Shown here one piece after another: positions 33,060 to 40,050 of a DNA stretch of 40,050 bases. Source of the stretch: Microbacterium sp. ACRRU (lineage in GTDB: Bacteria; Actinomycetota; Actinomycetes; Actinomycetales; Microbacteriaceae); the NCBI RefSeq assembly GCF_022346945.1, contig NZ_JAKRNI010000027.1:1-40050 (forward strand). The letters are read 5' to 3'. The position numbers and the translations under genes are program-made. The notes beneath the pieces were generated by a model, which had not been told where the DNA came from, ran no database searches, and saw only the letters and a list, made by a program, of their open reading frames with translations. Position 1 is the stretch's first letter. Each line of letters starts with the position of its first letter.

Positions 33060-34157
33060 ATGCCCACCCAGTGGAACAGCCTTCGCAACGACGGAACCCG
33101 ACGCAGCCGCGCCATCAACGCCGAGAACCCGGACGGGGCAGTCGGCGCGGCGGGGTCTGCGAGCTCGCACCTCGGCCCGGGCCGCAAAGGAAGCGCCTGG
33201 TACGCGTTGCCGGCCGGTGAGACCGTGGTTCTCGCCGACATCACCGGCCCTGGGGTGATCCGCCACATCTGGATCACCGTTACCGACAAGACGCCCGCGG
33301 GCCCGTTCGTGCTGCGCGATCTCGTGCTGCGCGCGTTCTGGGACGACTCGCCGCATCCGTCCGTCGAGGTGCCGCTCGGCGATTTCTTCTGCAACGGGTT
33401 CGGCGAGCGGGCCCTCGTCACGTCGGAGCCGATCGTTGTCGCCCCCACCGGCGGCATGAACTCGTACTTCCCGATGCCGTTCCGTACCGGCGCGCGGTTG
33501 GAACTGCATAGCGAGCACGGCGGCGACCTCGGACATGTGTTTTTTCAGGTCGACTACACCACGGGCGACGACTTCGACGAGTGGCCTGGCTACTTCCACG
33601 CGCAGTGGCGGCGGAGCAATGGCACGACGGCCCTCGGCGAGGACCACGTCATTCTCGATGGGGTTCGGGGAAGCGGTACGTACGTGGGCACGTACGTCGC
33701 GCTGACCTCGCTGCACCGGTATTGGTGGGGCGAAGGTGAAATGAAGTTCTTTGTCGACGGCGATACCGATCTGCCGACGCTCTGCAGCACCGGCCTCGAG
33801 GACTACGCCGGCGGTGCGTGGGCATTCCAAGACGCGCTGCGGGCCGACCCGGAGCCTCGCGCGCTCACTTTCTCGGCGCCGTATTTCGGCTACCCGTTCG
33901 CCAGCGCGACCGACACCACGCGGGCGTCGGAGTTCACGACGGCGATGATGCCCATGCACGGCCTTTACCGCTGGCACCTACCCGACCCGATCTTCTTCGG
34001 CGAGGACCTGCGCGTGACGCTGCAGCAGATCGGCACGTGGGATCACGGGCTGTTCGAGCGGTCGGACGACATCGCGACCACGGCTTACTGGTACCAGTCG
34101 TCGGTCGGGTCGCGTTTCCCTGAGCTGCCGGATGCGGCCGCCCGGATGCCACGCTGA
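33060..34157 (+). CDS. GH172 (DUF2961) glycoside hydrolase
   Basis: A 365-aa protein beginning MPTQWNSLRNDGTRRSRAIN, with no signal peptide, so cytoplasmic. Conserved DUF2961 elements are present: ITGPGVIRHIWITV, MPFRTGARLEL, GEGEMKFFVDGD (E225, E227) and STGLEDYAGGAW (E247). Glu residues in the last two motifs are likely the catalytic pair. DUF2961 is now GH172, with known members acting on difructose dianhydride (alpha-fructofuranosidase) and on D-arabinofuranosides. It is last in the operon with the importer, so it probably cleaves the imported oligosaccharide, which would be a furanoside (inference). Confidence 0.88.
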   Translation: MPTQWNSLRNDGTRRSRAINAENPDGAVGAAGSASSHLGPGRKGSAWYALPAGETVVLADITGPGVIRHIWITVTDKTPAGPFVLRDLVLRAFWDDSPHPSVEVPLGDFFCNGFGERALVTSEPIVVAPTGGMNSYFPMPFRTGARLELHSEHGGDLGHVFFQVDYTTGDDFDEWPGYFHAQWRRSNGTTALGEDHVILDGVRGSGTYVGTYVALTSLHRYWWGEGEMKFFVDGDTDLPTLCSTGLEDYAGGAWAFQDALRADPEPRALTFSAPYFGYPFASATDTTRASEFTTAMMPMHGLYRWHLPDPIFFGEDLRVTLQQIGTWDHGLFERSDDIATTAYWYQSSVGSRFPELPDAAARMPR

Positions 34158-34228
34158 CGCGGAACGGCCGTGCGAGCCTAGGCTTCCTGGCGCGACCGTA
34201 CGCCCGGGCACGGACACGGATCAGGCCC

Positions 34229-34264
34229 GGGGTGCCCGGGGCGCAGGGCGACCCCGGGCACCCC
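34229..34264. terminator. Strong hairpin after the GH172 gene
   Basis: GGGGTGCCCGGGG (34229-34241) pairs perfectly with CCCCGGGCACCCC (34252-34264). It lies between the GH172 gene (+) and the SDR remnant (-) and can serve both strands. Confidence 0.75.
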
Positions 34265-34270
34265 ATGGCG

Positions 34271-34756
34271 TCAGGCAGCCGACGGGGCGATGTCGGTCGT
34301 GACGGCCAGTTCGCGGGCGGCGTCGATCTCGGCTCGCAGCGTCTCCACGCGCGCGGTCGCGAATTGCACGGAGTCCGAGCCGAGCAGCTGGTGCAGGGGC
34401 GCGTTCTCCGTGAGGGCGACCGTGATGATCGCGGCGGCGGCCTTGGCCGGGTCGCCGAGCTGAGTGCCAGGCATGTCCTGGTGCGCCCGGGTCATCTCGC
34501 GGATCGACGGATACGCGTCCACTTCGCGGGTGGGGAGCCCGAGGGAGTTGGACGTCGGGAAGTCGGTGCGCATGTAGCCGGGCTCGACCAGGTGCACCTT
34601 GATGTCGAACTCCGCGAGCTCTGCCGCGAGCGACTCCGTCATTCCCTCGAGCGCGAACTTCCCCGCGCAATAGAGTCCCCAACCCGGGAAGGAGGTGAGG
34701 CCGAGGATCGACGAATGTATCAGGACTGTCTCGATGCGCTGAGCATCCTGTCGCAC
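34271..34756 (-). pseudogene. SDR oxidoreductase, 5'-truncated remnant
   Basis: The frame encodes the C-terminal half of a short-chain dehydrogenase: SSILGLTSFPGWGLYCAGKFALEGMTESLAAEL (active-site YCAGK), then VHLVEPGYMRTDF. The N-terminal Rossmann half with its glycine motif (roughly 130 residues) is missing. Similarity appears to stop around 34705-34715; the upstream codons (MRQDAQRIETVLIH) do not look like an SDR. The break lies at the left edge of the methyltransferase/Vsr island, so the island's arrival probably truncated the gene. Confidence 0.8.
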
Positions 34757-34800
34757 CTCCGTCGACGGATCGAACTCGTCGAATCATCCATGGGTTCCGA

Positions 34801-35916
34801 CTAGAGCACGCTGGCGATCTGCTGGCCGATCGCTGCGCCCAGAGGTACGGGAACGGCATTCCCGATCTGGCGTGCAATCGCCGTCTTCGAACCGACGAAC
34901 CGATGCGTGTCGGGGAAGCCCTGCAAGACCGCAGCCTCGTAGTGAGTAATGGCGCGATGCTCGGTCGGGTGGAGGTAGCGTCCCTTCTCGGGCTTGAAGA
35001 ACTCCGTGCGGATCGTAACCGACGGCTTGTCCCAATGCAGTCGGCCCATCACGTCGCCGGACCCGTTGGTGTGTCCGAGCCAGCACCGCGCCTTTAGGCG
35101 ATCAGGGAGATCGAACCTGTTGCCGCCCTCGGGAATCTCCTGGAAGCGCAGCTTGGAGATCTCGGCGTATTCGCGTCCGAAGTGAAGCTCGAAAGGGTGA
35201 AACACGCCTGGAAGGTCAACTCCAAAGAACCTCTTGGTTCGACCGTCGAGTCTTGTCTCGGTGACGGTGGGCACGATGTTCGTGAAGGCCTGCCGCACGG
35301 TGCGGTGCCTCCCGAGGTGTGTCGGTTCTGGCATGCCGACCTCCGGAAGATCCCGGCTGCGGCCGATGAGGATCGCGCGCTTGCGGGCCTGAAACGCGCC
35401 GTAATCAGCTGCGTTCAGGATGCCCCACTCGAAGGTGTAGTCGCGCAGGATCCCGTCCGGCTGCGTCGACTCGGTGAAGTCGCGGAACTGCTGGGACTTC
35501 GCGAAAGCGGCGACGTTCTCGACTACGAAGTACTTCGGCTGGGCCCGGAGAATTGTCGCTGCGTACTCCTGCCACAAATAGTTGCGCCTATCAGTGGTGT
35601 CCCGCTTGCCGAGCATCGAGAAGCCCTGGCACGGCGGCCCTCCGACGATGAGGTCCACATTCGGAACATCTTCGTCGCGGAGCCAGTCTTCTATACCGCC
35701 GCGATACACCAGGTCCTCGCCGAAAGTCGCTGCATAGGTGGCGGCGGCCGCGGTGTCGAGCTCGACGGCGCGCTTCACTCGGAAACGATCGGACGCGGCA
35801 TGGAATCCCGCTGTGAGCCCGCCAGCGCCGGCGAAGAGGTCCAGCATCGTGATCGTCTGCGCCGCACGGTCGGAGGCGAGGGTCGCATCGGCCTCGGCCG
35901 GGAGCTGCAGAGTCAT
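34801..35916 (-). CDS. DNA (cytosine-5) methyltransferase
   Basis: A 371-aa C5-MTase. Motif I DLFAGAGGLTAGF (residues 26-38) binds SAM; motif IV GGPPCQGFS has catalytic C96; motif VI is ENV (133-135); motif VIII is QARKRAILIG (176-185); motifs IX/X include AIARQIGNAVPVPLGAAI at the end. The recognition sequence cannot be read. ATG 35916 (MTLQLPAEADATL) is preferred over upstream starts that run into the vsr promoter. Divergent from vsr with a 37-nt gap, the usual partnership of a C5-MTase and its mismatch repair nuclease. Codon choice is less GC-biased than in the core genes. Confidence 0.95.
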   Translation of the reverse strand: MTLQLPAEADATLASDRAAQTITMLDLFAGAGGLTAGFHAASDRFRVKRAVELDTAAAATYAATFGEDLVYRGGIEDWLRDEDVPNVDLIVGGPPCQGFSMLGKRDTTDRRNYLWQEYAATILRAQPKYFVVENVAAFAKSQQFRDFTESTQPDGILRDYTFEWGILNAADYGAFQARKRAILIGRSRDLPEVGMPEPTHLGRHRTVRQAFTNIVPTVTETRLDGRTKRFFGVDLPGVFHPFELHFGREYAEISKLRFQEIPEGGNRFDLPDRLKARCWLGHTNGSGDVMGRLHWDKPSVTIRTEFFKPEKGRYLHPTEHRAITHYEAAVLQGFPDTHRFVGSKTAIARQIGNAVPVPLGAAIGQQIASVL

Positions 35917-35953
35917 TGCGTCCAATCTACTGTTGAGGCGAAAGGATTTAAGG

Positions 35954-36517
35954 ATGGCAGCCGGCGAGTCGACCGCACCCCGACGTCGCGACGAGTCGTG
36001 GGCGAGCACACCCGGCGTACGCGCGTCGATGCAGTCGAACCGTGGCCGAGACACCTCGCCGGAGCTCGCCGTCCGTCGTCGTCTGCATGCCCTCAGCCTC
36101 CGCTATCGCGTGTCGATCCGACCAATCAGCAACGTACGGCGGACCGCCGACATCGTGTTCACCCGAGCGAAGATCGCGGTTTTCATCGACGGGTGCTTCT
36201 GGCACGGATGTCCCGAGCACTATCAGGCGCCTTCGAGAAATAGCGACTTCTGGCGCGCGAAGCTAGTACGGAACCGGGAGCGGGACACCGAAACAGACGA
36301 GCAGCTGCGGTCGTACGGCTGGATACCCTTAAGGTTCTGGGAGCACGAGGTCCGCGCCGACCCCGATCGGATTGCCGCTGTCGTGGCTGCAGCCGTCTCG
36401 CCACAGATCCGTGATGCTCTGAGAAGCGGTGGCCCGAAACCTGGACCTGCGCGCGAAGCGTCTCCGGAGGTTCGCGTCATCAACTCGCGCGTCGGTGATC
36501 AGACCCGCTCTAGCTAG
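35954..36517 (+). CDS. vsr: Very short patch repair (Vsr) endonuclease
   Basis: A 187-aa protein. SPELAVRRRLHALSLRYRV, RTADIVFTRAKIAVFIDGCFWHGCPEHY (catalytic-type D66, metal-binding Cys/His around 81-86), then FWRAKLVRNRERDTETDEQLRSYGWIPLRFWEHEV are the full Vsr signature. It nicks at T:G mismatches left by deamination of 5-methylcytosine, or in some systems acts as the restriction nuclease. An extra 40-residue C-terminal tail follows the domain. Its TAG stop overlaps the stop of the convergent gene within one CTAG. Confidence 0.93.
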   Translation: MAAGESTAPRRRDESWASTPGVRASMQSNRGRDTSPELAVRRRLHALSLRYRVSIRPISNVRRTADIVFTRAKIAVFIDGCFWHGCPEHYQAPSRNSDFWRAKLVRNRERDTETDEQLRSYGWIPLRFWEHEVRADPDRIAAVVAAAVSPQIRDALRSGGPKPGPAREASPEVRVINSRVGDQTRSS

Positions 36518-37254
36518 TCGCTCACTTCTGCTTCCGGCTCGCTCGGCAGGTACCGCCCCGCTTCCGCTACGAGCTCTCGACACAGCTCGAGCACCTCCAG
36601 GTCCCCGAGCGCGCGAGCGTCGATGAACGCAAGGCGGCGCCGTAATCGGCCCGCAGCGTCTCGAATAAGTGCGCGACGATGGCCCGGGCGGCTTGCCTCG
36701 AACTCGAGCACCGCCTGTGCAAGACCTATGACCAAGCGGGAGTCTCCGCCGACGACTCTGCGTTCGAGGATCTGATTCAAGTCGCTTTCGGTCAATCGGT
36801 CCAGAAGGTCTGGGCGCGACGCAAAGACGGTGCCTCGCCACCACACTCTCGCCCAGGTGTGACGCGTCAGATCACTGGCGATCCAACGCTCGACGTTCCT
36901 CTCGCCGAAGCGCCATCGAGTGACGTCGGGCAGAACAACCAGAGCAAGGAAGGACCAGAGGTCGTGAGCGGCAGCCTCACTCCAGGAGATGTCCATGGAG
37001 TCGATCAGTAGCGTCGCCGACCGGCGATCGAAAGGCAGCCGGTCTGCTGACGCGAGCGCTTTCGGGAAGCCAAACTCCCCGGCTAGGTCGCGCACACGGT
37101 CGGACAACTGGCCCACCTGCTCCGCCGTCGCCCTTCGTCCACCCACCGGGGCGAATATCTGCGCATGGTGAGTGCGAGAAGGCGATAACTCCGCGACAGA
37201 CGCAAACAGTCGCTGGGCCTCGGCACGGGGCAGCCTCGGGTAAAGGATGGTCAA
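36514..37254 (-). CDS. Defence-operon protein, DUF6339-like
   Basis: A 246-aa soluble protein: MTILYPRLPRAEAQRLFASVAELSPSRTHHAQIF, then SWSEAAAHDLWSFLALVVLPDVTRWRFGERNVERWI and HTWARVWWRGTVF. From memory this resembles DUF6339, a family seen beside restriction-type genes (low confidence). No catalytic motif is evident. The start is TTG overlapping the upstream stop (TTGA), a sign of translational coupling in a four-gene operon. It ends convergent with vsr, both stop codons lying in the same CTAG. Confidence 0.75.
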   Translation of the reverse strand: MTILYPRLPRAEAQRLFASVAELSPSRTHHAQIFAPVGGRRATAEQVGQLSDRVRDLAGEFGFPKALASADRLPFDRRSATLLIDSMDISWSEAAAHDLWSFLALVVLPDVTRWRFGERNVERWIASDLTRHTWARVWWRGTVFASRPDLLDRLTESDLNQILERRVVGGDSRLVIGLAQAVLEFEASRPGHRRALIRDAAGRLRRRLAFIDARALGDLEVLELCRELVAEAGRYLPSEPEAEVSD

Positions 37255-38132
37255 GAGAACCTCCTGCCGAACCCTTCGGCGCGCGCTGCGGCCTCAAGTC
37301 CTGAAGCGAGCATCCCGCGGTCCGCGCCGCCGACGAGGCCGAGAAGACCGCGCGTCGAGCCGATGGCCAGATACCGGATCAGGAACTCCCCTACCGACTG
37401 TTCGGACCAGACTTCAGACTTCAGCTCGGCCTGCGAAACAGCTGCGTGTTCGATCAAGAATGAAGCGATTTGTCCCTCGAGATTCTCCAGAATGGCCGCT
37501 TGACGGGTGTCCGGTTTGCTAGCTGCGAGCGCCGAGATCAACTCGCGGTCGCGCGAATTGACGAGGAGGAGGACAGACCCAAGCACGGGAAGCGATAGAT
37601 CATCGGGAAGTTGAAGTGCCCAACTGGCGTACGGCGGATACACCGTGCCGGCGAAGTCGACCTCCGCGATGGGGAACATCGGTCCGGTGCCTTCGAGCAT
37701 CACGATCTGCTCGTGACTAGCGAGAACTGAGCCCGCCCAGCGCGCCACTCCCAGCGGTCGGTTGAGATCAGTGGTTGCGACCGCAACGGTAGTTCGCAGC
37801 GTGATCGATCCGCCGAGGCGAGATGCCGGCAGCGCGACCTGGACAAGTTGTTCGCTTCCAAGATCCGCGCGGTATACGGACTCTGTCATGAACGACTGCC
37901 GGTTCACCCAACTGATGCTGAGGATCAGCTCGTCGGTCGCAGCCAATCCTGCTTCTGATTTGAGAGCATGCAGGTCAGAGCGCACGACCCGATCCAGGTG
38001 GACGTCGGTGAGCGGATCCCAGCCCTCGAGATATTCTGGAAGCAGAATCGGATCCGACCCGCTCAGGTGCCACGGCTCGAACTCGAGCGTCGCGCTGCTT
38101 GCGCGACGGAAAGGCCAGATTTCACGTGCCAT
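37251..38132 (-). CDS. Unknown protein of the defence operon (293 aa)
   Basis: A soluble 293-aa protein beginning MAREIWPFRRASSATLEFEPWHLSGSDP. The N-terminal half is beta-rich (LILSISWVNRQSFMTESVYRADLG, GGSITLRTTVAVATTD, GPMFPIAEVDFAGTVYPPYASWALQLP). The C-terminal part is helical (AILENLEGQIASFLIEHAAVSQAEL, EFLIRYLAIGSTRGLLGLVGGADRGMLASGLEAAARAEGF). No known motif. It overlaps the preceding gene by 11 nt and the next by 4. It could be a target-sensing or nuclease-like partner, but nothing in the sequence proves this. Confidence 0.75.
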   Translation of the reverse strand: MAREIWPFRRASSATLEFEPWHLSGSDPILLPEYLEGWDPLTDVHLDRVVRSDLHALKSEAGLAATDELILSISWVNRQSFMTESVYRADLGSEQLVQVALPASRLGGSITLRTTVAVATTDLNRPLGVARWAGSVLASHEQIVMLEGTGPMFPIAEVDFAGTVYPPYASWALQLPDDLSLPVLGSVLLLVNSRDRELISALAASKPDTRQAAILENLEGQIASFLIEHAAVSQAELKSEVWSEQSVGEFLIRYLAIGSTRGLLGLVGGADRGMLASGLEAAARAEGFGRRFS

Positions 38133-39105
38133 CCGATGCCCCTACCAACTCGAGCCGAAGTCTCGTTACCGCGTCGTCGCTAAACTCCGCGACAACAATC
38201 CAATCCTGCAGGCCCGCGAAATCCTCGAGGACGTCGCCATCGCGGACAACTCCGCGAGTGTTTGCCGCCAACCACCGGATCACGCGGGGTCTCGAGGCTC
38301 CCGGTGGGGGCTCCCCCTCGCGGCCACCGCTGTCCAGCACGATGTCGATGCATGCCTTGATCGAGGTCAAGGCAGCCGGCACTTCAACTCTCACCTTGCA
38401 GAAGATTGCGAGAACTTCACCGTAGGGTGCTACCCACGGATCTCCTACGAGCCGCGCAGGGACGATCCCGCTGGACCCTCCTATACGCCCGCCTCCTACA
38501 CGCGGACCCGCTCCCACAGGGTCCGCTCCCGTCGCGTTGACTCCCGCGACCAGACTCGACAGCCTTCGCGATCCATTCCCCAGACCGTGCGAACTGTGTG
38601 CGCTGGATGTCGTCGGCTGCTTTACGAATCGCCTCGTGAGGTCGTCTCGAATGAAGCGGATAGCCCCTTGCACGACCAAACGCGCCTCACGCTCCAGACC
38701 CTCCGGGTTCCATCGGTCGTGTGTCGGTGGTTCAGCCTCAGCGAAGTAGGAATCGGCCTCGACCGACGAACGAAACACTCCCCCGTAGCAGAAGAGCGCA
38801 TCAGGGTGACTTGGCCCCTCGGCGTAGTCGACGATGAGCCCGGCCTGTCGCATGCGCGCGACGTGGTGTGGCGCGCCGTCGAATGGACGCGCCGAGCGGA
38901 CGACCGCGGGTTCACTGGCTGGCGCGAGCCCCACACCCACCGCCACATCGCCGCAGTGGATCCGCGGCGGCGCAGATCGTCGGTAGCTGCGCATCGATCC
39001 ACCATTCAGGCAACGGAACGCCTCCACAAACGGCCTGAGCGCTGGCACATCGAGCGGCGAAGGGATCGCCAACTCTGCTCCCTCGACATGGACCGAGACG
39101 GTCAT
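38122..39105 (-). CDS. Unknown protein, possibly the C-terminal half of the GHKL ATPase
   Basis: A 327-aa soluble protein beginning MTVSVHVEGAELAIPSPLDVPALRPFVEAF. Noticeable parts are PSHPDALFCYGGVFRSSVEADSYFAEAEPPTHDRWNP and a Gly/Pro-rich linker (ATGADPVGAGPRVGGGRIGG). The N-terminal sentence reads naturally as a continuation of the upstream ATPase (...LWNLWPKF...KMR then VSVHVEG). The junction is an ATGA overlap, so the pair may be one polypeptide split by a frameshift or two coupled genes. No catalytic motif recognised. Confidence 0.7.
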   Translation of the reverse strand: MTVSVHVEGAELAIPSPLDVPALRPFVEAFRCLNGGSMRSYRRSAPPRIHCGDVAVGVGLAPASEPAVVRSARPFDGAPHHVARMRQAGLIVDYAEGPSHPDALFCYGGVFRSSVEADSYFAEAEPPTHDRWNPEGLEREARLVVQGAIRFIRDDLTRRFVKQPTTSSAHSSHGLGNGSRRLSSLVAGVNATGADPVGAGPRVGGGRIGGSSGIVPARLVGDPWVAPYGEVLAIFCKVRVEVPAALTSIKACIDIVLDSGGREGEPPPGASRPRVIRWLAANTRGVVRDGDVLEDFAGLQDWIVVAEFSDDAVTRLRLELVGASDGT

Positions 39106-39929
39106 CGCATTTTGGCGTCCGGCGACGTTGCGCGGAACTTTGGCCAGAGGTTCCACAACATCGCTGACACGAGATGGTCGCCTAGAGTCTCGGTGTCTGC
39201 GAATCCCGGCCTTCCACGATCGGCCACGAGGGCAAGATCGGCGCCAAGAATGACGATGTTCGTTCCCGTTTGGTCCGCATCGAACGTGGGGAGCCCGAGC
39301 GCCGACGCTACCTCCGCGGCAGCTAAGCCCGTAACCGGATCGACAATGTCATCGGTGATGTGGCCCCACCAGTGGCGACCCGTGAATCGCTCATCAGCTG
39401 CATCATAGTAATCGCTTCCGAGCGCTGCACCCATGAGGCGCTGCTCAAAAGAGGCGCCTCGCTTGATCCGTGAGTCCACCACGATGGTGCGGACAGCGCT
39501 CGTGCGGTAAAAGATCCCTTTACCGAAGCCGTACGTTCCTCCACCGAGCTCCGTGTCCCGCGGCTCACCGACATTGCGAAGAAACTGGACGAAGTCGTTG
39601 CGTTCATCGGGGGCGGGTCGTTCCGTTGCACGCACGGGTCCACTGAGCCCTTGGGTGCCCCGATCAGAGACCACGACTATGCACGAATCCGGACTGAGCG
39701 CATCCTCGAACCCCTCGATCGAAAGTGATGGCGGCCCGGGAAGTAGTAATTCGCGCCATTTCGCCGCGCGATCCCCGAGCCGCTCGACGCGAATCGCGAA
39801 GTGCACGTCCGAGTCTCCACGGCGCGCATCCCAACTGTTCTGGGCGGCCTCGCGAACAAGGATGGTGAACTCGTCGAGGCTTGGACGCCCGAGCTGTCTG
39901 AGAATGCCGGACGCAGTGGTTGAGCCCTC
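39102..39929 (-). pseudogene. GHKL (HSP90/MutL/MORC-like) ATPase, 5' end removed by an IS element
   Basis: The frame is open from the IS border at 39929 to the stop at 39102 (275 codons). It shows the GHKL Bergerat motifs in order: N-box LVREAAQNSWDAR (about 39819-39860), DRGTQG with following LSGP, and GGGTYGFGKGIFY, the lid region. No ATG, GTG or TTG is left before the N-box; reading into the IS meets a TGA. An internal GTG at 39806 would make a protein without the N-box and so without ATP hydrolysis. The first few codons and the promoter of the four-gene operon are therefore lost. Confidence 0.75.
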
Positions 39930-40050
39930 TGGACTGACCCCGTCTTGTAGGTCCAGTCGTTGTGTGAGTCGTCCTGTCGCCCGAGGGTTCGGGCAGGGAG
40001 ACTGGTCAGATCATGACGAACAGCAGGAAGCGTCACACCCCGGAGCAGGT
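39930..40050 (+). mobile_element. Left end of an IS3-type insertion sequence
   Basis: The terminus begins TGGACTGACCCCGTCTTGTA at 39930, where the ATPase reading frame loses sense. A transposase-like gene starts at 40013. The element leaves the window, so its right end and target duplication cannot be seen. Confidence 0.65.
40013..40050 (+). CDS. IS3-family transposase orfA, start only (partial)
   Basis: ATG at 40013 reads MTNSRKRHTPEQ, the common start of IS3-family orfA proteins (helix-turn-helix DNA-binding subunit). AGGGAG lies 12 nt upstream. The rest is beyond the window. Confidence 0.65.
   Translation, partial: MTNSRKRHTPEQ

Noticed and set aside
34232..34804. Plus-strand frame opposite the SDR remnant
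   Set aside because: It has no domain features; the minus strand shows a clear SDR active site and C-terminus.
35182..36243. Plus-strand frame opposite the C5-methyltransferase
   Set aside because: The minus strand has all C5-MTase motifs; this frame has none and overlaps vsr in another frame.
37762..39408. 548-codon plus-strand frame over the defence operon
   Set aside because: It has no recognisable domain, an Arg/Ser-rich composition and lies opposite three overlapping minus-strand genes with better coding character.

Overview
The window looks like a chromosomal segment of a high-G+C actinobacterium, most likely Microbacterium or another Microbacteriaceae. The reasons are the strong G/C third-position bias, TANNNT -10 boxes placed 6-7 nt before start codons (leaderless genes), the rpsF-ssb-rpsR-rplI block followed by dnaB, an actinobacterial chaplin-like surface protein, and a great excess of the 7-mer GGATGCC/GGCATCC. 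A CCA-adding enzyme plus rpsF...dnaB suggests the region lies not far from the replication origin, although dnaA and dnaN are not present.

Layout. 0-7.4 kb: CCA tRNA nucleotidyltransferase, then an alcohol/aldehyde oxidation locus (zinc alcohol dehydrogenase, GAF-domain regulator, small unknown protein, ExaC-type aldehyde dehydrogenase, DUF779 protein). 7.6-10.2 kb: lipoprotein, SAM methyltransferase and ATP-grasp enzyme. 10.2-12.9 kb: two divergent flavin monooxygenases, one of them SfnG, pointing to organosulfur scavenging and flanked by dispersed palindromes. 12.9-16.1 kb: LysR regulator divergent from an MHS-type transporter and a 3-hydroxybutyrate dehydrogenase. 16.2-21.1 kb: membrane protein, the ribosomal protein/SSB operon, an amidohydrolase and a cupin. 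21.2-23.7 kb: a six-repeat chaplin-like, LAXTG-anchored surface protein and a secreted Val-rich partner. 23.8-25.6 kb: a cluster of DnaA-box-like sites and dnaB. 25.8-28.2 kb: small membrane proteins, an FNT-family channel and a DinB-like protein. 28.7-34.2 kb: LacI regulator with three operator palindromes, an ABC sugar importer and a GH172 (DUF2961) glycosidase, forming a glycan-use operon.

From about 34.7 kb to the end the character changes. An SDR gene is cut at its 5' side, the GGATGCC signature almost disappears, and the codon choice is less GC-biased. This segment carries a C5-cytosine methyltransferase, a Vsr endonuclease and a four-gene overlapping operon: a GHKL ATPase, two unrecognised proteins and a DUF6339-like protein. 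It looks like a restriction/defence island related in outline to the C5-MTase/Vsr/GHKL-ATPase systems, but with unfamiliar partners. An IS3-type element at the right edge has removed the start of the ATPase gene.

Three families of imperfect or perfect palindromes are scattered through the intergenic gaps of the core part (five copies of one, four of another, one long perfect hairpin). They are absent from the island. All calls rest on reading the sequence and on memory of protein families; no search was run.
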